A DNA stretch of 64,000 nt, from the NCBI GenBank assembly GCA_963778025.1, contig CAVZTA010000012.1, positions 62,001-126,000 of the forward strand, given 5' to 3'. Positions 36,008 to 46,106 of the stretch are shown one piece after another. Numbering within the stretch: position 1 is the stretch's first letter; each line of letters begins with the position of its first letter. A model generated the notes under the pieces. That model worked only from the letters and a program-made list of their open reading frames with translations, was not told the origin of the DNA and did no database searches. The position numbers and the translations under genes are program-made. Origin of the DNA: CAVZTA01 sp963778025. GTDB lineage: Bacteria; Chloroflexota; Limnocylindria; Limnocylindrales; CSP1-4.

Positions 36008-38000
36008 GTGGCGCAGGCGGACGGGCTCACCGTCGCGCCGTACGGGAGCTGGGCGTCGCCGTTCGGCATCGAGCTGCTCACCGCGGGCGTCGTCGGCCTC
36101 GGTGAGATCCGGGCGCGCGACGGGGTCACGTGGTGGCTCGAGGGCCGACCGGACGAGGGCGGCCGCCAGGTCCTGGTCCGTCGCGACCCTGACGGCTCGA
36201 CCGTCCGCCTCACGCCCGAGGGCTTCAACGCCCGCGACCGGGTCCACGAATATGGCGGCGCGTCCTACGGGCTCGCCGGCGACGCCGTCATCGTGTCCGA
36301 CTTCGCGTCCGGCCGGCTCTTCCGGGTCGTCGCGCCCGAGGTGCTGGAGCCGCTCACGGCCGACGGGCCGTGGCGCTACGCCGACCTCACGTGGGACGCG
36401 TCCCGAAACCGGATGCTGGCCATCCGCGAGGATCACACCCCGGAGGCGCTGGCGCGGCATGGCGAGGCCGTCAACACGGTGGTCGCGATCTCGCTCGCGA
36501 GCGGCGAGGTCGAGGTCCTCGTCGAGGGCGCCGACTTCTACGCCGCGCCGCGCGTGTCCCCGGATGGCGGGCACGTCGCGTGGCTGGAGTGGGCCCATCC
36601 CAACCTGCCGTGGGACGGCACCCAGCTGTACGTCGCTCCCGATGGGCGCGCACGGCCGGCTCGGGGAGCGCTCGCTCGTGGCGGGCTCGCCGAGCGACTG
36701 GGTCTCGCAGCCCCGCTGGTCGCCGGACGGCGTCCTGCACTTCATCGCCGAGCCCACGGGCTGGATGCATCTCCACCGCTGGCGGGACGGCCGCGCCGAG
36801 CGCATCACCGACGGCGAGATCGAGTTCGGCTACCCGGACTGGCAGTTCGGCTTCGCGCAGTACGGCTTCCTCGACGACGGCTCCCTCCTCGCGGTGGGTC
36901 GCTCGCGGGGGCGCGACCGGCTGTTCCGGATCGCGCCGGGCGGCGCCTTGACCGAGTCGGAGTTGCCGTACACCGAGCTGACCGGCGTGGCGGTCGACGG
37001 CGGGCGGGTCGTGTTCCGCGGCGCCGGACCCACCTCGGCACCGGCGATCATCGAGCTCGACGTGGCGACCGGGGGGCGGCGCGAGCTCCGCCGCTCGAGC
37101 GACCGCGCCTACGACCCGGCGTCCATCTCCGCCCCGGAGCCCATCGCCTTCCCGACGACCGGCGACCGCGACGCCTACGGGCTGTACTACGCGCCGCGCA
37201 ACCCGCGGTTCCGTGGGCCCGACGGAGCACGTCCGCCGCTCATCGTCACCAGCCATGGCGGTCCCACCGCCCAGGCGTCGACGGCCCTGAGTCTCGCGGT
37301 CCAGCTGTTCACCACGCGTGGGATCGCGGTCCTCGACGTGGACTACGGCGGGAGCACCGGCTACGGCCGCGAGTACCGCAAGCGGCTCGAGGGGACGTGG
37401 GGCGTCACCGATGTCGACGACTGCGTCGCCGGGGCCCGCTTCCTCGCCGAGCGCGGCGACATCGATCCGGCGCGCGTGTGCGTCCGTGGTGGCAGCGCCA
37501 GCGGCTACACGACGCTCTCGGCGCTCGCGTTCCGGGACGACTTCGCGGCGGGCATCAGCTACTTCGGCCTGGGCGACCTGCTCGCGTTCGCGCGCGAGAC
37601 CCACAAGTTCGAGTCGCGCTATCTCGACCGGCTGATCGGTCCGCTGCCCGAGGCGGAGGCCACGTACCGCGAGCGTTCACCGTCGCTCCACACGGAGCGG
37701 ATGTCGGCGCCGGTGCTCGTCCTCCAGGGCGCCGAGGACCGGATCGTCCCGGTGAGCGAGGCGGAGCGCATCGTCGACGCGCTGTTCGAGCGCGGCATCC
37801 CGCATGCCTACGTGCTGTTCCCGGGCGAGGACCACGGCTTCCGCGGCGCGGCCTCGATCATCCGCGCCTTCCAGGCGGAGCTGTCGTTCCTGGGCGAGGT
37901 CTTCGGCTTCACCCCGGCCGACGAGCTGCCGCCGCTGGAGCTCGTCCGCCCGCCCGCCCCGCCCGCCCGTCCGCGCGAGCCCAGCCCAGCCGCGTCCTAG
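36008..38000 (+). CDS. S9-family prolyl oligopeptidase-like peptidase (frame break)
   Basis: Acylaminoacyl-peptidase/dipeptidyl-peptidase type. An N-terminal beta-propeller (FSASGRLFRVVAPEVLEPL-like blades; ISLASGEVEVLVEGADFYA) precedes an alpha/beta hydrolase with PPLIVTSHGGPTAQAS, the Ser motif CVRGGSASGYTTLSAL, the Asp in QGAEDRIVP and the His in PGEDHGFRG. A shift near 36655 joins two clean frames. About 664 residues. GTG 36008 just after ahcY is preferred over GTG 35987 inside it. Likely cytoplasmic peptide turnover. Confidence 0.87.
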
Positions 38001-38024
38001 CACCCACTCGTCCGGCTCAAGCCC

Positions 38025-39584
38025 ATGTCCCCCGTCGCCCTCGTCTTCGTGCTCCTGCTCGCGGCGACGATCCTCGCCGGCCTCGCCCGTCGCCTGGGCA
38101 TCCCGGACCCGATCGTCCTCGTCATCGGCGGGCTGATCCTGGGCGTGCTGCCCGGCGTGCCGGCGGTGCAGCTCGAGCCCGATGTCGTGTTCCTCCTGTT
38201 CCTGCCGCCGATCCTGTTCGGCGCGGGCTACTTCACCTCGATCCGCGACTTCAAGGCGAACCTCCGGCCGATCCTGCTGCTGTCCGTGGGGCTCGTCCTG
38301 TTCACGATGACGGCGGTCGCCATCGTCGTGTATTGGCTGGTCCCCGAGCTCGGCTGGCCGCTGGCGTTCGCGACGGGCGCGATCGTGGCGCCGCCGGATG
38401 CCGTGGCGGCGACCTCGGTGTTCAACCGCCTCGGCGCTCCGCGGCGGATGGTGACCATCCTCGAGGGCGAGAGCCTGGTCAACGACGCCACCGCGCTGGT
38501 CGCCCTGCGGACCGCGCTCGCGGCGGCGACCGGGTTCTCGCTGGTCGACGCGTCGACGAGCTTCGTGTTCGTCGCGCTCGGCGGCATCCTCGTCGGACTG
38601 GTCATCGGGACGCTGGCGTGGCGGGTCATCGCACGCGTCGACGACACGATCCTCGCCATCGTCCTGACGCTGCTCATCCCGCTCGGCATCTACGCGCCCG
38701 CCGAAGAGGTGTTCCACGTCTCGGGGGTCCTCGCCGTCGTCACCGCGGGCCTCATCGCTGGTCGTGGCGCGTCGCACGCGCTGACCTCCGCGCAGCGTGT
38801 CCTGGGCGAGGCGGCGTGGGGCACCGTCATCTTCCTGATCAATGGCGCGGTCTTCGTGCTCATCGGGCTGCAGCTGCCCCTCGTGCTCAGCGACCTCGGC
38901 GTCGAGCGGTCACCGCTGGAGCTCCTGACCATCGGCGCGTTCGTGAGCTTCGTGACGGTCGCTGCACGCATCGTGTGGGTGTTCCCGGCCACCTACCTGC
39001 CGCGCTACCTCTCGGCGCGGGTCCGCGCTCGCGATCCGTACCCCAAGGCGACGCACGTCGCGGTGCTGTCGTGGGCCGGGATGCGCGGCGTCGTGTCGCT
39101 GGCGGCGGCGCTCGCGTTGCCCGAGGACCTGGTCGGCCGCTCCCTGGTCATCTTCTGCGCGTTCTGCGTGATCCTGACCACGCTCGTGTTCCAGGGATTG
39201 ACCCTGCCGTTCGTCATCCGCCGACTCGGGATCCGCTCCGACGGTGAAGAGGACGGGGAGGAGCGCGAGGCCCGCCTGATGGCCGTCCAGGCGGCGGTCG
39301 AACGGATCTCGTCCCTCGAGGAGGAATGGCCCGATCACCGCGAGCTCGTCGACCAGTTGCGGGCGCAGTACGAGCATCGCGTGGTGCACATCGATCCCGA
39401 TGGCGACGGCCCGCGGGACGAGGCGGAGCGAGAGCTGCTGGAGCATCGTCAGATCCGTCACGCGGTGATCGAGGCCGAGCGCGAGGCGGTCATCCGGCTG
39501 CGCGACGACGGCCGCATCTCGGACGACGTGATGCGGCGGGTCGAGCGGGACCTCGATCTCGAGGAGCTGCGCCTGGAGGCGTGA
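38025..39584 (+). CDS. CPA1-family Na+(K+)/H+ antiporter
   Basis: A 519-residue membrane protein with about 12 spans. Family motifs: LFLPPILFGAGYFTS, ATGAIVAPPDAVAATSV (the paired acidic region), ILEGESLVNDATALVAL and SWAGMRGVVSLAAALALP. The last ~110 residues form a charged cytoplasmic helix-rich tail (EEREARLMAVQAAVERISSL) as in YjcE/NhaK-like antiporters. ATG 38025 follows the S9 peptidase by 24 bases on the same strand. Confidence 0.92.
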   Translation: MSPVALVFVLLLAATILAGLARRLGIPDPIVLVIGGLILGVLPGVPAVQLEPDVVFLLFLPPILFGAGYFTSIRDFKANLRPILLLSVGLVLFTMTAVAIVVYWLVPELGWPLAFATGAIVAPPDAVAATSVFNRLGAPRRMVTILEGESLVNDATALVALRTALAAATGFSLVDASTSFVFVALGGILVGLVIGTLAWRVIARVDDTILAIVLTLLIPLGIYAPAEEVFHVSGVLAVVTAGLIAGRGASHALTSAQRVLGEAAWGTVIFLINGAVFVLIGLQLPLVLSDLGVERSPLELLTIGAFVSFVTVAARIVWVFPATYLPRYLSARVRARDPYPKATHVAVLSWAGMRGVVSLAAALALPEDLVGRSLVIFCAFCVILTTLVFQGLTLPFVIRRLGIRSDGEEDGEEREARLMAVQAAVERISSLEEEWPDHRELVDQLRAQYEHRVVHIDPDGDGPRDEAERELLEHRQIRHAVIEAEREAVIRLRDDGRISDDVMRRVERDLDLEELRLEA

Positions 39585-39597
39585 CGCCAGCGTGCGT

Positions 39598-39624
39598 CGA
39601 TCCGCTTCGACGATGCGCGGATCG
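39598..39624. terminator. bidirectional hairpin between antiporter and kynureninase
   Basis: CGATCCGC and GCGGATCG form a perfect 8-base-pair stem with an 11-base loop in the 89-base gap between convergent stops at 39584 and 39674. It probably serves both transcripts. Confidence 0.5.
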
Positions 39625-39673
39625 TCAGGCGGGAGTGGCGACCGCCTCACGGTCGCAGCGCGGACTGGCGCCG

Positions 39674-40894
39674 TTAGCGCAGCAGCTCCCGGATGGCGGC
39701 GACCCCGCGGTGGACGTCGCCGAACGACGTCGTCAGTGGCGACAGCCCGAGGCGGATGGAATCCGGCTCGCGGAAGTCCGGGATCACCTTGCGGGCGATG
39801 AGCTCGCGGGTGAGACGCCTGGCCTCGGGATGGCGGACCGCGACGTGCGCGCCGCGCCGGGCGCTGTCGCGCGGTGAGCCGACGGTGCAGCCCAGCGGCG
39901 CGAGCCACGCGTCATGGAGCGCGATGGCGTACTCCGTGAGCGCGATGCCTTTCGCGCGGATGGCCTCGATGCCTGCCTCGGCGGACAGCGAGATGCCGAC
40001 GTCCGCGGCCGTCAGGCCGAGGATGCCGGGCGTCCCGACGAGGTACCGCCTGATGTCGGGTTCCGGGTCGTAGCCCTGGCCCATCGCGAACTGGTCGCGC
40101 TGCCCGAACCAGCCCCAGATCGGCTGCCGAAGTCGTGCCTGGAGCTCGCGGCGCACGTAGACGTACGCGGGCGCCCCGGGGCCGCCGTTGAGGTACTTGT
40201 ACGTGCAGCCGGCGGCGAGGTCGACGCCGTGCTCGCGCAGGCCGACCGGCACCGAGCCGCCGCTGTGCGACAGGTCCCACAGCACGAGCGCGCCCGCGTC
40301 ATGCGCCAGGCTCGTGATCGCCGGCAGGTCGGCGATGGCGGCGGAGCGGTAGTTCACGTGGGACAGCGTGACCAGCGCCACGTCGTCGGCCAGCGCGTCG
40401 GCGACGTCGGCGGGCGTCGGTCCGTCGACCGGATCGGGCTCCAGCCAGCGGATCGTGAGGCCCCGGGCCGACGCGATGCCTTCCAGCACGTACCGGTCCG
40501 TCGGGAAGTTCGGCCGGTCGGTGACGATGACGCTCCGGCCGGGCCGGGCGTCGAGCGCGGCGATGGCCAGGCGGTAGACGTTGACGGTCGTGGAATCGGC
40601 GAGGGTCACCTCGTCCGGGTCCGCGCCGATCAGCGGCGCCAGCCGGGCCCCCACCTCGAGCGGGTACGTCAGCCAGTGGTCCCAGCCACGGATGAGCTCA
40701 CCGCCCCATTCGCCACGCGCGACCTCGGCCAGCCGCTCGATCGTCGCGCGTGGCAGCCGGCCCAGGGAGTTGCCGTCGAGGTAGATGAGCTCCGGGTCGT
40801 CGATGACGAACCGGTCCCGGAACGATGCCAGCGGATCGGCGGCATCGAGCGCCGCCGCATGGGACGTTTCGGTGGGTGCCGAGGTGGCCGTCAC
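39674..40894 (-). CDS. kynU: kynureninase
   Basis: PLP enzyme cleaving kynurenine to anthranilate and alanine. About 406 residues from GTG 40894: IYLDGNSLGRLPRATIERL, HWLTYPLEVGARLAPLIGAD, TVNVYRLAIAAL, DLSHSGGSVPVGL and the PLP-lysine segment CTYKYLNGGPGAPAYVYV. The longest frame extends to 40993 but would overlap the divergent metK start. A kynurenine formamidase-like gene lies at 14750-15668. Confidence 0.93.
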   Translation of the reverse strand: MTATSAPTETSHAAALDAADPLASFRDRFVIDDPELIYLDGNSLGRLPRATIERLAEVARGEWGGELIRGWDHWLTYPLEVGARLAPLIGADPDEVTLADSTTVNVYRLAIAALDARPGRSVIVTDRPNFPTDRYVLEGIASARGLTIRWLEPDPVDGPTPADVADALADDVALVTLSHVNYRSAAIADLPAITSLAHDAGALVLWDLSHSGGSVPVGLREHGVDLAAGCTYKYLNGGPGAPAYVYVRRELQARLRQPIWGWFGQRDQFAMGQGYDPEPDIRRYLVGTPGILGLTAADVGISLSAEAGIEAIRAKGIALTEYAIALHDAWLAPLGCTVGSPRDSARRGAHVAVRHPEARRLTRELIARKVIPDFREPDSIRLGLSPLTTSFGDVHRGVAAIRELLR

Positions 40895-40985
40895 CGGGTC
40901 ACTGTAGCGGGCAGGCCGCTGCTGCGGCCCGCACGCGGTGGTGGTACCGTTCCGCCCCGACACCAGCATCCCCGCCGGAGCCCGC

Positions 40986-42212
40986 ATGAGCATCCTCGAC
41001 GCCGCGCACTACCTGTTCACGTCCGAATCGGTCACCGAGGGCCACCCGGACAAGATGTGCGATCAGGTGAGTGACGCCATCCTCGACGCGATCATCCGCG
41101 ACGACCCCAACGCGCGGGTCGCGTGCGAGACCGCGACCACCACCGGCTTGGTGATGGTGCTGGGCGAGATCACGACCAAGACGTACGTCGACTTCCAGCA
41201 GGTCGTCCGCGACACCGTCCGGGACATCGGCTACACGAAGGCCGAGTACGGCTTCGACTACCAGACGTGCGGGACGCTGGTCTCGGTCAAGGGCCAGTCG
41301 CCGGATATCGCGATGGGCGTCAACGCGGCGCTCGAGGTCCGCGAGGATGCCGCAGCGCAGGAGCTCGGCGCGGGTGACCAGGGGATGATGTTCGGCTTCG
41401 CGTGCCGCGACACGCCCGAGCTCATGCCCCTGCCCATCGCCCTCGCGCACCGCATGGCACGCCGGCTGTCGGAGGTCCGGAAGTCGGGCCAGCTGCCGTA
41501 CCTGCGCCCCGACGGCAAGACCCAGGTGACCGTCGAGTACGAGCACGGCCGGCCGAAGCGCGTGCGGACGGTCGTCGTGTCGTCCCAGCACGATCCCGAC
41601 GTCCGCCCCGAGCGACTGCGCTCGGAGGTCGTGGACGCGGTCATCCGCTCCGTCATCCCGGCCGAGCTGCGGCCGGTCGACCCGGTGATGCACGTCAACC
41701 CGACCGGTCGGTTCGTGACCGGTGGCCCGATGGGCGATGCCGGCCTCACCGGGCGCAAGATCATCGTCGACACGTACGGCGGCATGGCCCGCCATGGCGG
41801 CGGCGCATTCAGCGGCAAGGACCCGACGAAGGTCGATCGCTCGGCGGCGTATGCCGCGCGCTGGGTGGCCAAGAACGTCGTGGCGGCGGGTCTCGCCGAC
41901 CGGTTCGAGATCGAGGTCGCGTACGGCATCGGCATCGCCCGGCCCATCTCCCTGACCGTCGATTCGTTCGGCACGGGGAAGCTGCCCGACGACCGGATCC
42001 AGCAGCTCGTGGAGCGCCATTTCGACCTGCGCCCGGCGTCGATCATCGACTCGCTGGACCTGCGCCGGCCGATCTACCAGCAGACCGCGGCGTACGGCCA
42101 CTTCGGCCGCGAGGACCTGGACGTCCCGTGGGAGCGCACCGACAAGGCGGCCCTCCTCGCCGCGGACGCGGGGCTGCCCGAGCCGCAGCCGGCGGTCGCC
42201 GCCACGGCCTGA
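40986..42212 (+). CDS. metK: S-adenosylmethionine synthetase
   Basis: Makes SAM from methionine and ATP. 408 residues starting at ATG 40986 (MSILDAAHYLFTSESVTEGH), with PDKMCDQVSDAILDAI, GDQGMMFGFACRDTPELMPL, the P-loop-like GGGAFSGKDPTKVDRSAAY and AYGHFGREDLDVPWE. Length is normal. It is divergent from kynU across a 91-base gap; no SAM riboswitch is visible in that gap. A small hairpin (42222-42238) follows the stop. Confidence 0.97.
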   Translation: MSILDAAHYLFTSESVTEGHPDKMCDQVSDAILDAIIRDDPNARVACETATTTGLVMVLGEITTKTYVDFQQVVRDTVRDIGYTKAEYGFDYQTCGTLVSVKGQSPDIAMGVNAALEVREDAAAQELGAGDQGMMFGFACRDTPELMPLPIALAHRMARRLSEVRKSGQLPYLRPDGKTQVTVEYEHGRPKRVRTVVVSSQHDPDVRPERLRSEVVDAVIRSVIPAELRPVDPVMHVNPTGRFVTGGPMGDAGLTGRKIIVDTYGGMARHGGGAFSGKDPTKVDRSAAYAARWVAKNVVAAGLADRFEIEVAYGIGIARPISLTVDSFGTGKLPDDRIQQLVERHFDLRPASIIDSLDLRRPIYQQTAAYGHFGREDLDVPWERTDKAALLAADAGLPEPQPAVAATA

Positions 42213-42221
42213 GGATCGGCG

Positions 42222-42238
42222 CGGGACCACTCGTCCCG
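42222..42238 (+). terminator. short hairpin after metK
   Basis: CGGGAC-5nt-GTCCCG, ten bases after the metK stop. The remaining gap to 42460 has biased composition but no gene, promoter or repeat that can be supported. Confidence 0.35.
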
Positions 42239-42460
42239 GGCTCGCGTCCTGACCGGACGATCACCCGGTGCACGTTCGGCGCAGCGGCGCGCGAGGGCGA
42301 TGGCGCAGCGAGGCGATCACGACCCGGACGCACCTCGGACGTTCGTGGCGTGCACGGATGCGCGGACCGGCGTTCGAGCGGGACCGGGTGACGCGTCCGA
42401 CGATCCCCTGGTGACCGTCCGAGCGGACCGCCGAGCCATCGCGACCCGACGAGCCAGCGG

Positions 42461-42931
42461 TCAGCCGCCGGCGATGGCGCGGACGCCGGCGTCGACCGCG
42501 CGCTGGTCCTCCTCGGCGGAGCCGCCGCTCACGCCGACCGCGCCGATCAGGACGCCGTCCAGCTCGAGCGGCATGCCGCCCGCGAACACGATCGTCCGGC
42601 CGCCGGCGATCACCTCGTAGCCGTAGAACTCCGCGCCCGGCTGGACCAGCGGCGCGAGATCACGCGTCGGCATCCGGTTCGCGAGCGCCGTGTACGCCTT
42701 GTCGCGCGCCAGCGTCACGGTCACGAGGTCGGCGGCATCCATGCGCTCGAAGGCGACCAGCTGATCGCCCGAATCGACGACCGCGCAGCTCATCGCGACG
42801 CCCATCGCGCGCGCCTCCGCCTGCACCGCCGCGACGATCGACCGTGCGGCCGCGAGCGTCAGTCCGGCGACCTGCGAGGCCGTCGGGCCACGCCATGTGT
42901 CGACGTTGTCCAGGGCGAACCGGCGGCTCAT
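42461..42931 (-). CDS. GlcG/HbpS-family protein
   Basis: A 156-residue protein of the GlcG/HbpS family (Pfam haem-degrading-like fold): LTLAAARSIVAAVQAEARAM, VVDSGDQLVAFERMDAADL, DKAYTALANRMPTRDL and the Gly-rich end GVLIGAVGVSGGSAEEDQ. No signal peptide is evident, so it is probably cytoplasmic. It starts 11 bases downstream of the permease gene on the same strand, at the end of the polyamine-type transporter run. Family roles include haem or small-molecule binding; the specific function is unknown. Confidence 0.85.
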   Translation of the reverse strand: MSRRFALDNVDTWRGPTASQVAGLTLAAARSIVAAVQAEARAMGVAMSCAVVDSGDQLVAFERMDAADLVTVTLARDKAYTALANRMPTRDLAPLVQPGAEFYGYEVIAGGRTIVFAGGMPLELDGVLIGAVGVSGGSAEEDQRAVDAGVRAIAGG

Positions 42932-42941
42932 CGACCGGCCG

Positions 42942-43887
42942 TCAACTCCCGCCGCCCTGCTGGTCCGTGATCAGCGACGCCATCCCCTCGCCGCGTCGGC
43001 CGCGTCGCCGCGCCTGCCAGGTCAGCGCGAGCTGGCCCAGGAACAGCATCGCGAGGGTGAACGCGAGGATCATCGTCGCGACCGCGTTCGTCTCCGGTGT
43101 CACCCCGCGCTTCACCTGGCCGAAGATGAACAGCGGCAGCGTCGACGATCCCGGGCCCGACACGAACGTCGTGATCACGTAGTCGTCGAAGCTGAACGTG
43201 AACGACAGCAGGAACCCGGCGACGATCGCGGGCAGCAGCTGCGGGAAGGTGATCTGCCGGAACGTCCGCCAGGGCGTGGCGAACAGGTCGGCGCTCGCCT
43301 CGATCAGCGTGCGGTCCATGCCCGACAGCCGTGCCCGGACCAGCAGCAGCACGAGGCTCGTGTTGAACAGGACGTGCGCCGCGATGATCGTCGGGTGGCC
43401 GAAGTTGAGCCTGACGCCGGTCAGGTCGCGAACGACGTCGAAGCCGCTGGCGAACAGCACGAGGGTCGACAGCGCGATGACGATCTCGGGGACGATGACG
43501 CTCATGTAGGTCAGCGCATCGAACAGGATGCGGATCCGTTTCCCGACGCGCTGCAGCCCCAGCGCGGCCATCGTGCCGAACGCCGTCGCGAGGAACGCGT
43601 TGGGGATCGCGACCAGGAAGCTGTTGGTGAGCGCCTTGAGCACGACCGGATCGTCGAGCGCGATCCCGAACCAGCGCAGGCTGAACCCCTGGAAGCCCGC
43701 CGCCACGCCGGCCGTGTCGTTGAACGCGAACAGCACGACGACGAGGATCGGGATGTACAGGAACAGGTACACGAACGTCGCCTGGGCGCCGCAGCCAGAA
43801 CTCGACCAGCCCGGCCGTGCGGTCGGTCCGCCGGGGGATGGGCCGGGCGGGCCGTGCGACCGCCACCGGGACCGCGGGCGCGCTCAC
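42942..43887 (-). CDS. potC: ABC transporter permease, PotC-like (frame break)
   Basis: Inner-membrane permease for spermidine/putrescine-type uptake. Six spans; the EAA-type loop EASADLFATPWRTFRQITFP contacts the ATPase. ATG 43887 overlaps the PotB-like stop (ATGA on the minus strand). The N-terminal cytoplasmic part (VPVAVARPARPIPRRTDRTA) is joined by a frame change near 43790 to the clean frame YLFLYIPILVVVLFAFNDTA. About 314 residues. Confidence 0.88.
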
Positions 43888-44792
43888 AGGAGGCTGACCT
43901 CACGGGTCCGCCGGCCCCGGTTCACGAACCACAGATAGCCCGTGATCGTGACCAGCATGATCAGGATGAGGCCGACCGCGCGGGCGGCGCCGTTGGGCCA
44001 GTTGCGGGCCTCGAGGAAGTCGGTGACCAGGGCGTTGCCCATGAGGTACGTCCGGCCGAGGCCCAGGATGTCGGGGATGACGTACTCGCCCATCATCGGG
44101 ATGAACACCAGGATGCTGCCGGTCACGAGGCCGGGCAGCGCGATCGGCAGCGTCACCTGCCGGAAGGTCGCCCAGCGGCCGGCCCCCAGGTCCTTGGACG
44201 CCTCGATGAGCGTCCGGTCCATCCGCTCGAGCGTGACGTAGAGCGGGAACACCATCAGCGGCAGGTAGCCGTAGATGAGCCCCAGGAGCACGGCCCACGG
44301 CGTGCCCAGGATGTCGAACCGCTCGACGCCCAGCGCGTTGCCGATGAAGCCCGCGATGCCCATGCCCGGGCTGAGGATGATCAGCCAGGCATAGGTCCGG
44401 ATGAGGAAGCTCGTCCAGAACGGGATGACGATGAGCAGGATCAGCAGGCTCTTGCGGCGCCCACCGCGGGTGGCGATGAAGTACGCGAGCGGGATGCCGA
44501 CCAGCAGGCAGCCGATCGTGCCCGCGGCGGCCATCCACAGGCTGTCGATGAACGGCTGGGGTCGACTGAAGGCTCGGGCGTAGTTGTCGAAGACGAAGGC
44601 GGCGGCGTACCCGCCGTTCTTCGCCCGCACGCCGAACGAGAAGATGACGACGATGACCAGCGGCAGGACGAGCAGCACGAAGTACCACAGTCCGGCCGGC
44701 GTCAGCAGCGCGGCGGTCAGGAGGCGATTCCGGAGCCGCCCGGTCCCGGGCGACTCCGGCGAGGGTGTGGCCGACGCGGTCGACGCGGCCAT
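43884..44792 (-). CDS. potB: ABC transporter permease, PotB-like
   Basis: Partner permease of the same transporter. 302 residues with six spans (LLTAALLTPAGLWYFVLLVL, SLLILLIVIPFWTSFLIRTY and others), the conserved FWTSFLIRTYAWLIIL segment of PotB proteins and the EAA loop EASKDLGAGRWATFRQVTLP. ATG 44792 is 33 bases downstream of the binding-protein stop. The frame is intact. Confidence 0.92.
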   Translation of the reverse strand: MAASTASATPSPESPGTGRLRNRLLTAALLTPAGLWYFVLLVLPLVIVVIFSFGVRAKNGGYAAAFVFDNYARAFSRPQPFIDSLWMAAAGTIGCLLVGIPLAYFIATRGGRRKSLLILLIVIPFWTSFLIRTYAWLIILSPGMGIAGFIGNALGVERFDILGTPWAVLLGLIYGYLPLMVFPLYVTLERMDRTLIEASKDLGAGRWATFRQVTLPIALPGLVTGSILVFIPMMGEYVIPDILGLGRTYLMGNALVTDFLEARNWPNGAARAVGLILIMLVTITGYLWFVNRGRRTREVSLL

Positions 44793-44824
44793 GCGCGGCG
44801 CGGCTCAGCCGCCGGGTCGACGCG

Positions 44825-46051
44825 TCAGCCGCCGACCGCCTGCTTGAACTCGGCGTAGATGTCGTTGCGCTGGGTGTTGCCGGAGGTGTCCTCGGAGCCC
44901 TCGAGGTTCTTGATCACGTCGTCGGGCGGGAAGACCGCGGTGTCGTTGAGGATCTTGGGGTCGACGAATGCCTTGGCGGCGTCGTTGGGCGTCGCGTACA
45001 GGTTGTAGTTCGTCTCCTCGCCCTGGATCTCCGGCTCGTGGATGAAGTTCAGCCAGGCGTACGCCGCGTTGGGGTGCGGTGCGTCGGCGAGCATGACCCA
45101 GGTGTCGAGCCAGAAGATCGAGCCCTCGGACGGCACCGAGTAGAGCGCCTCGCCCTTGTCGTGCTCGTCCTTGAGCTCCTGGCCCAGCGGGCCGGTCCAG
45201 CCGAGCGTCATGACGCTCGTGCCGTCCTTCATCGTGAAGCCGTACTTGTTGGAATCGAGGCCGTACAGGTGCGGCGCGACCTCCAGCAGGATCTGGCGGG
45301 CCTGGTCCAGCTGGTCCTTGTCGACCGAGTTGGCCGGGAAGCCGAGCATCTTGAGCGGGAAGACGAAGACGTCGCCCATGGAGTCGACGAACACCGTCTT
45401 GCCCGACGCCTCGCCCTTGATCAGCTCGTAGAAATCACGCCACGACGTGGGCGGCTTGGAGAGCTTCGACTTCATGTACAGGACGCCGGTCGTGCCGTAG
45501 TCCTTGGGCACCTGGTACTCGTCGGTGGGATCCCACCACACGCCCTTGAACGTCGGGTTGATGTACTTGAGGTTGGGGATCCGCGACTTGTCGAGCTTGG
45601 CGAGGTAACCCTCCTCGACCATGCCCGGGACGTACTCCGCGGTCGGCGCGGCGATGTCATAGCCGGTCGCGCCGCCGGCGAGCTTCGCCAGCAGGATGTC
45701 GTTGTTGTCGTAGATGTCGTACTGGAACGTCTCGACCCCGAACTGCTCCTGGAAGAGCTTCATGTTGTCGGGCGAGACGTACGCGCTCCAGTTGTACATG
45801 AACAGTTCCTTCTCGACGTTCGCGGCCGGGGCCGCGCTCGCCGAGGGCGCCGCGCTGGGGCTGGCGGCCCCGCTCGACGCCGGCGGAGCCGCCGACGCGC
45901 TGGGCGCCGCCGATGCACTGGGCGACGACGCGCCGGTGCCACCGGTACACGCCGCCAGGGCCGCCGCCCCGCCGACGAGGCCCATCGCCGCGAGCGCGCT
46001 GCGCCGGTTCACCGGCTTCGCCAGCATCCGCGCCAGATCCCGATCCGTCAC
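44825..46051 (-). CDS. potD: polyamine-type ABC transporter binding lipoprotein, PotD-like
   Basis: Solute-binding lipoprotein, 408 residues. The N-terminus has a twin-arginine-containing signal (NRRSALAAMGLVGGAAALAAC, lipobox LAAC) followed by a ~50-residue Ala/Ser/Pro linker. The mature domain begins KELFMYNWSAYVSPDNMKLF and has GYDIAAPTAEYVPGMVEEGY and WDPTDEYQVPKDYGTTGVLY, typical of PotD/PotF-like proteins. Specificity for spermidine, putrescine or another cation cannot be decided from the sequence alone. Confidence 0.92.
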   Translation of the reverse strand: MTDRDLARMLAKPVNRRSALAAMGLVGGAAALAACTGGTGASSPSASAAPSASAAPPASSGAASPSAAPSASAAPAANVEKELFMYNWSAYVSPDNMKLFQEQFGVETFQYDIYDNNDILLAKLAGGATGYDIAAPTAEYVPGMVEEGYLAKLDKSRIPNLKYINPTFKGVWWDPTDEYQVPKDYGTTGVLYMKSKLSKPPTSWRDFYELIKGEASGKTVFVDSMGDVFVFPLKMLGFPANSVDKDQLDQARQILLEVAPHLYGLDSNKYGFTMKDGTSVMTLGWTGPLGQELKDEHDKGEALYSVPSEGSIFWLDTWVMLADAPHPNAAYAWLNFIHEPEIQGEETNYNLYATPNDAAKAFVDPKILNDTAVFPPDDVIKNLEGSEDTSGNTQRNDIYAEFKQAVGG

Positions 46052-46106
46052 GCCACTCCTCCTCCGCCGGACGTCTCCCCGCGCCCGGTGCCGATCGTGG
46101 TGGTCG

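Noticed and set aside
42897..44858. 653-codon plus-strand open frame opposite the permease genes
   Set aside because: It is the antisense of two clear ABC permeases and is rich in Glu/Arg/Gln in the manner of mirrored GC-rich codons; it has no domain.
45820..45950. Repetitive tract in the potD gene as a repeat element or CRISPR-like array
   Set aside because: It encodes the Ala/Ser/Pro linker after the lipobox; units are irregular and in frame, as in other lipoproteins of the window.
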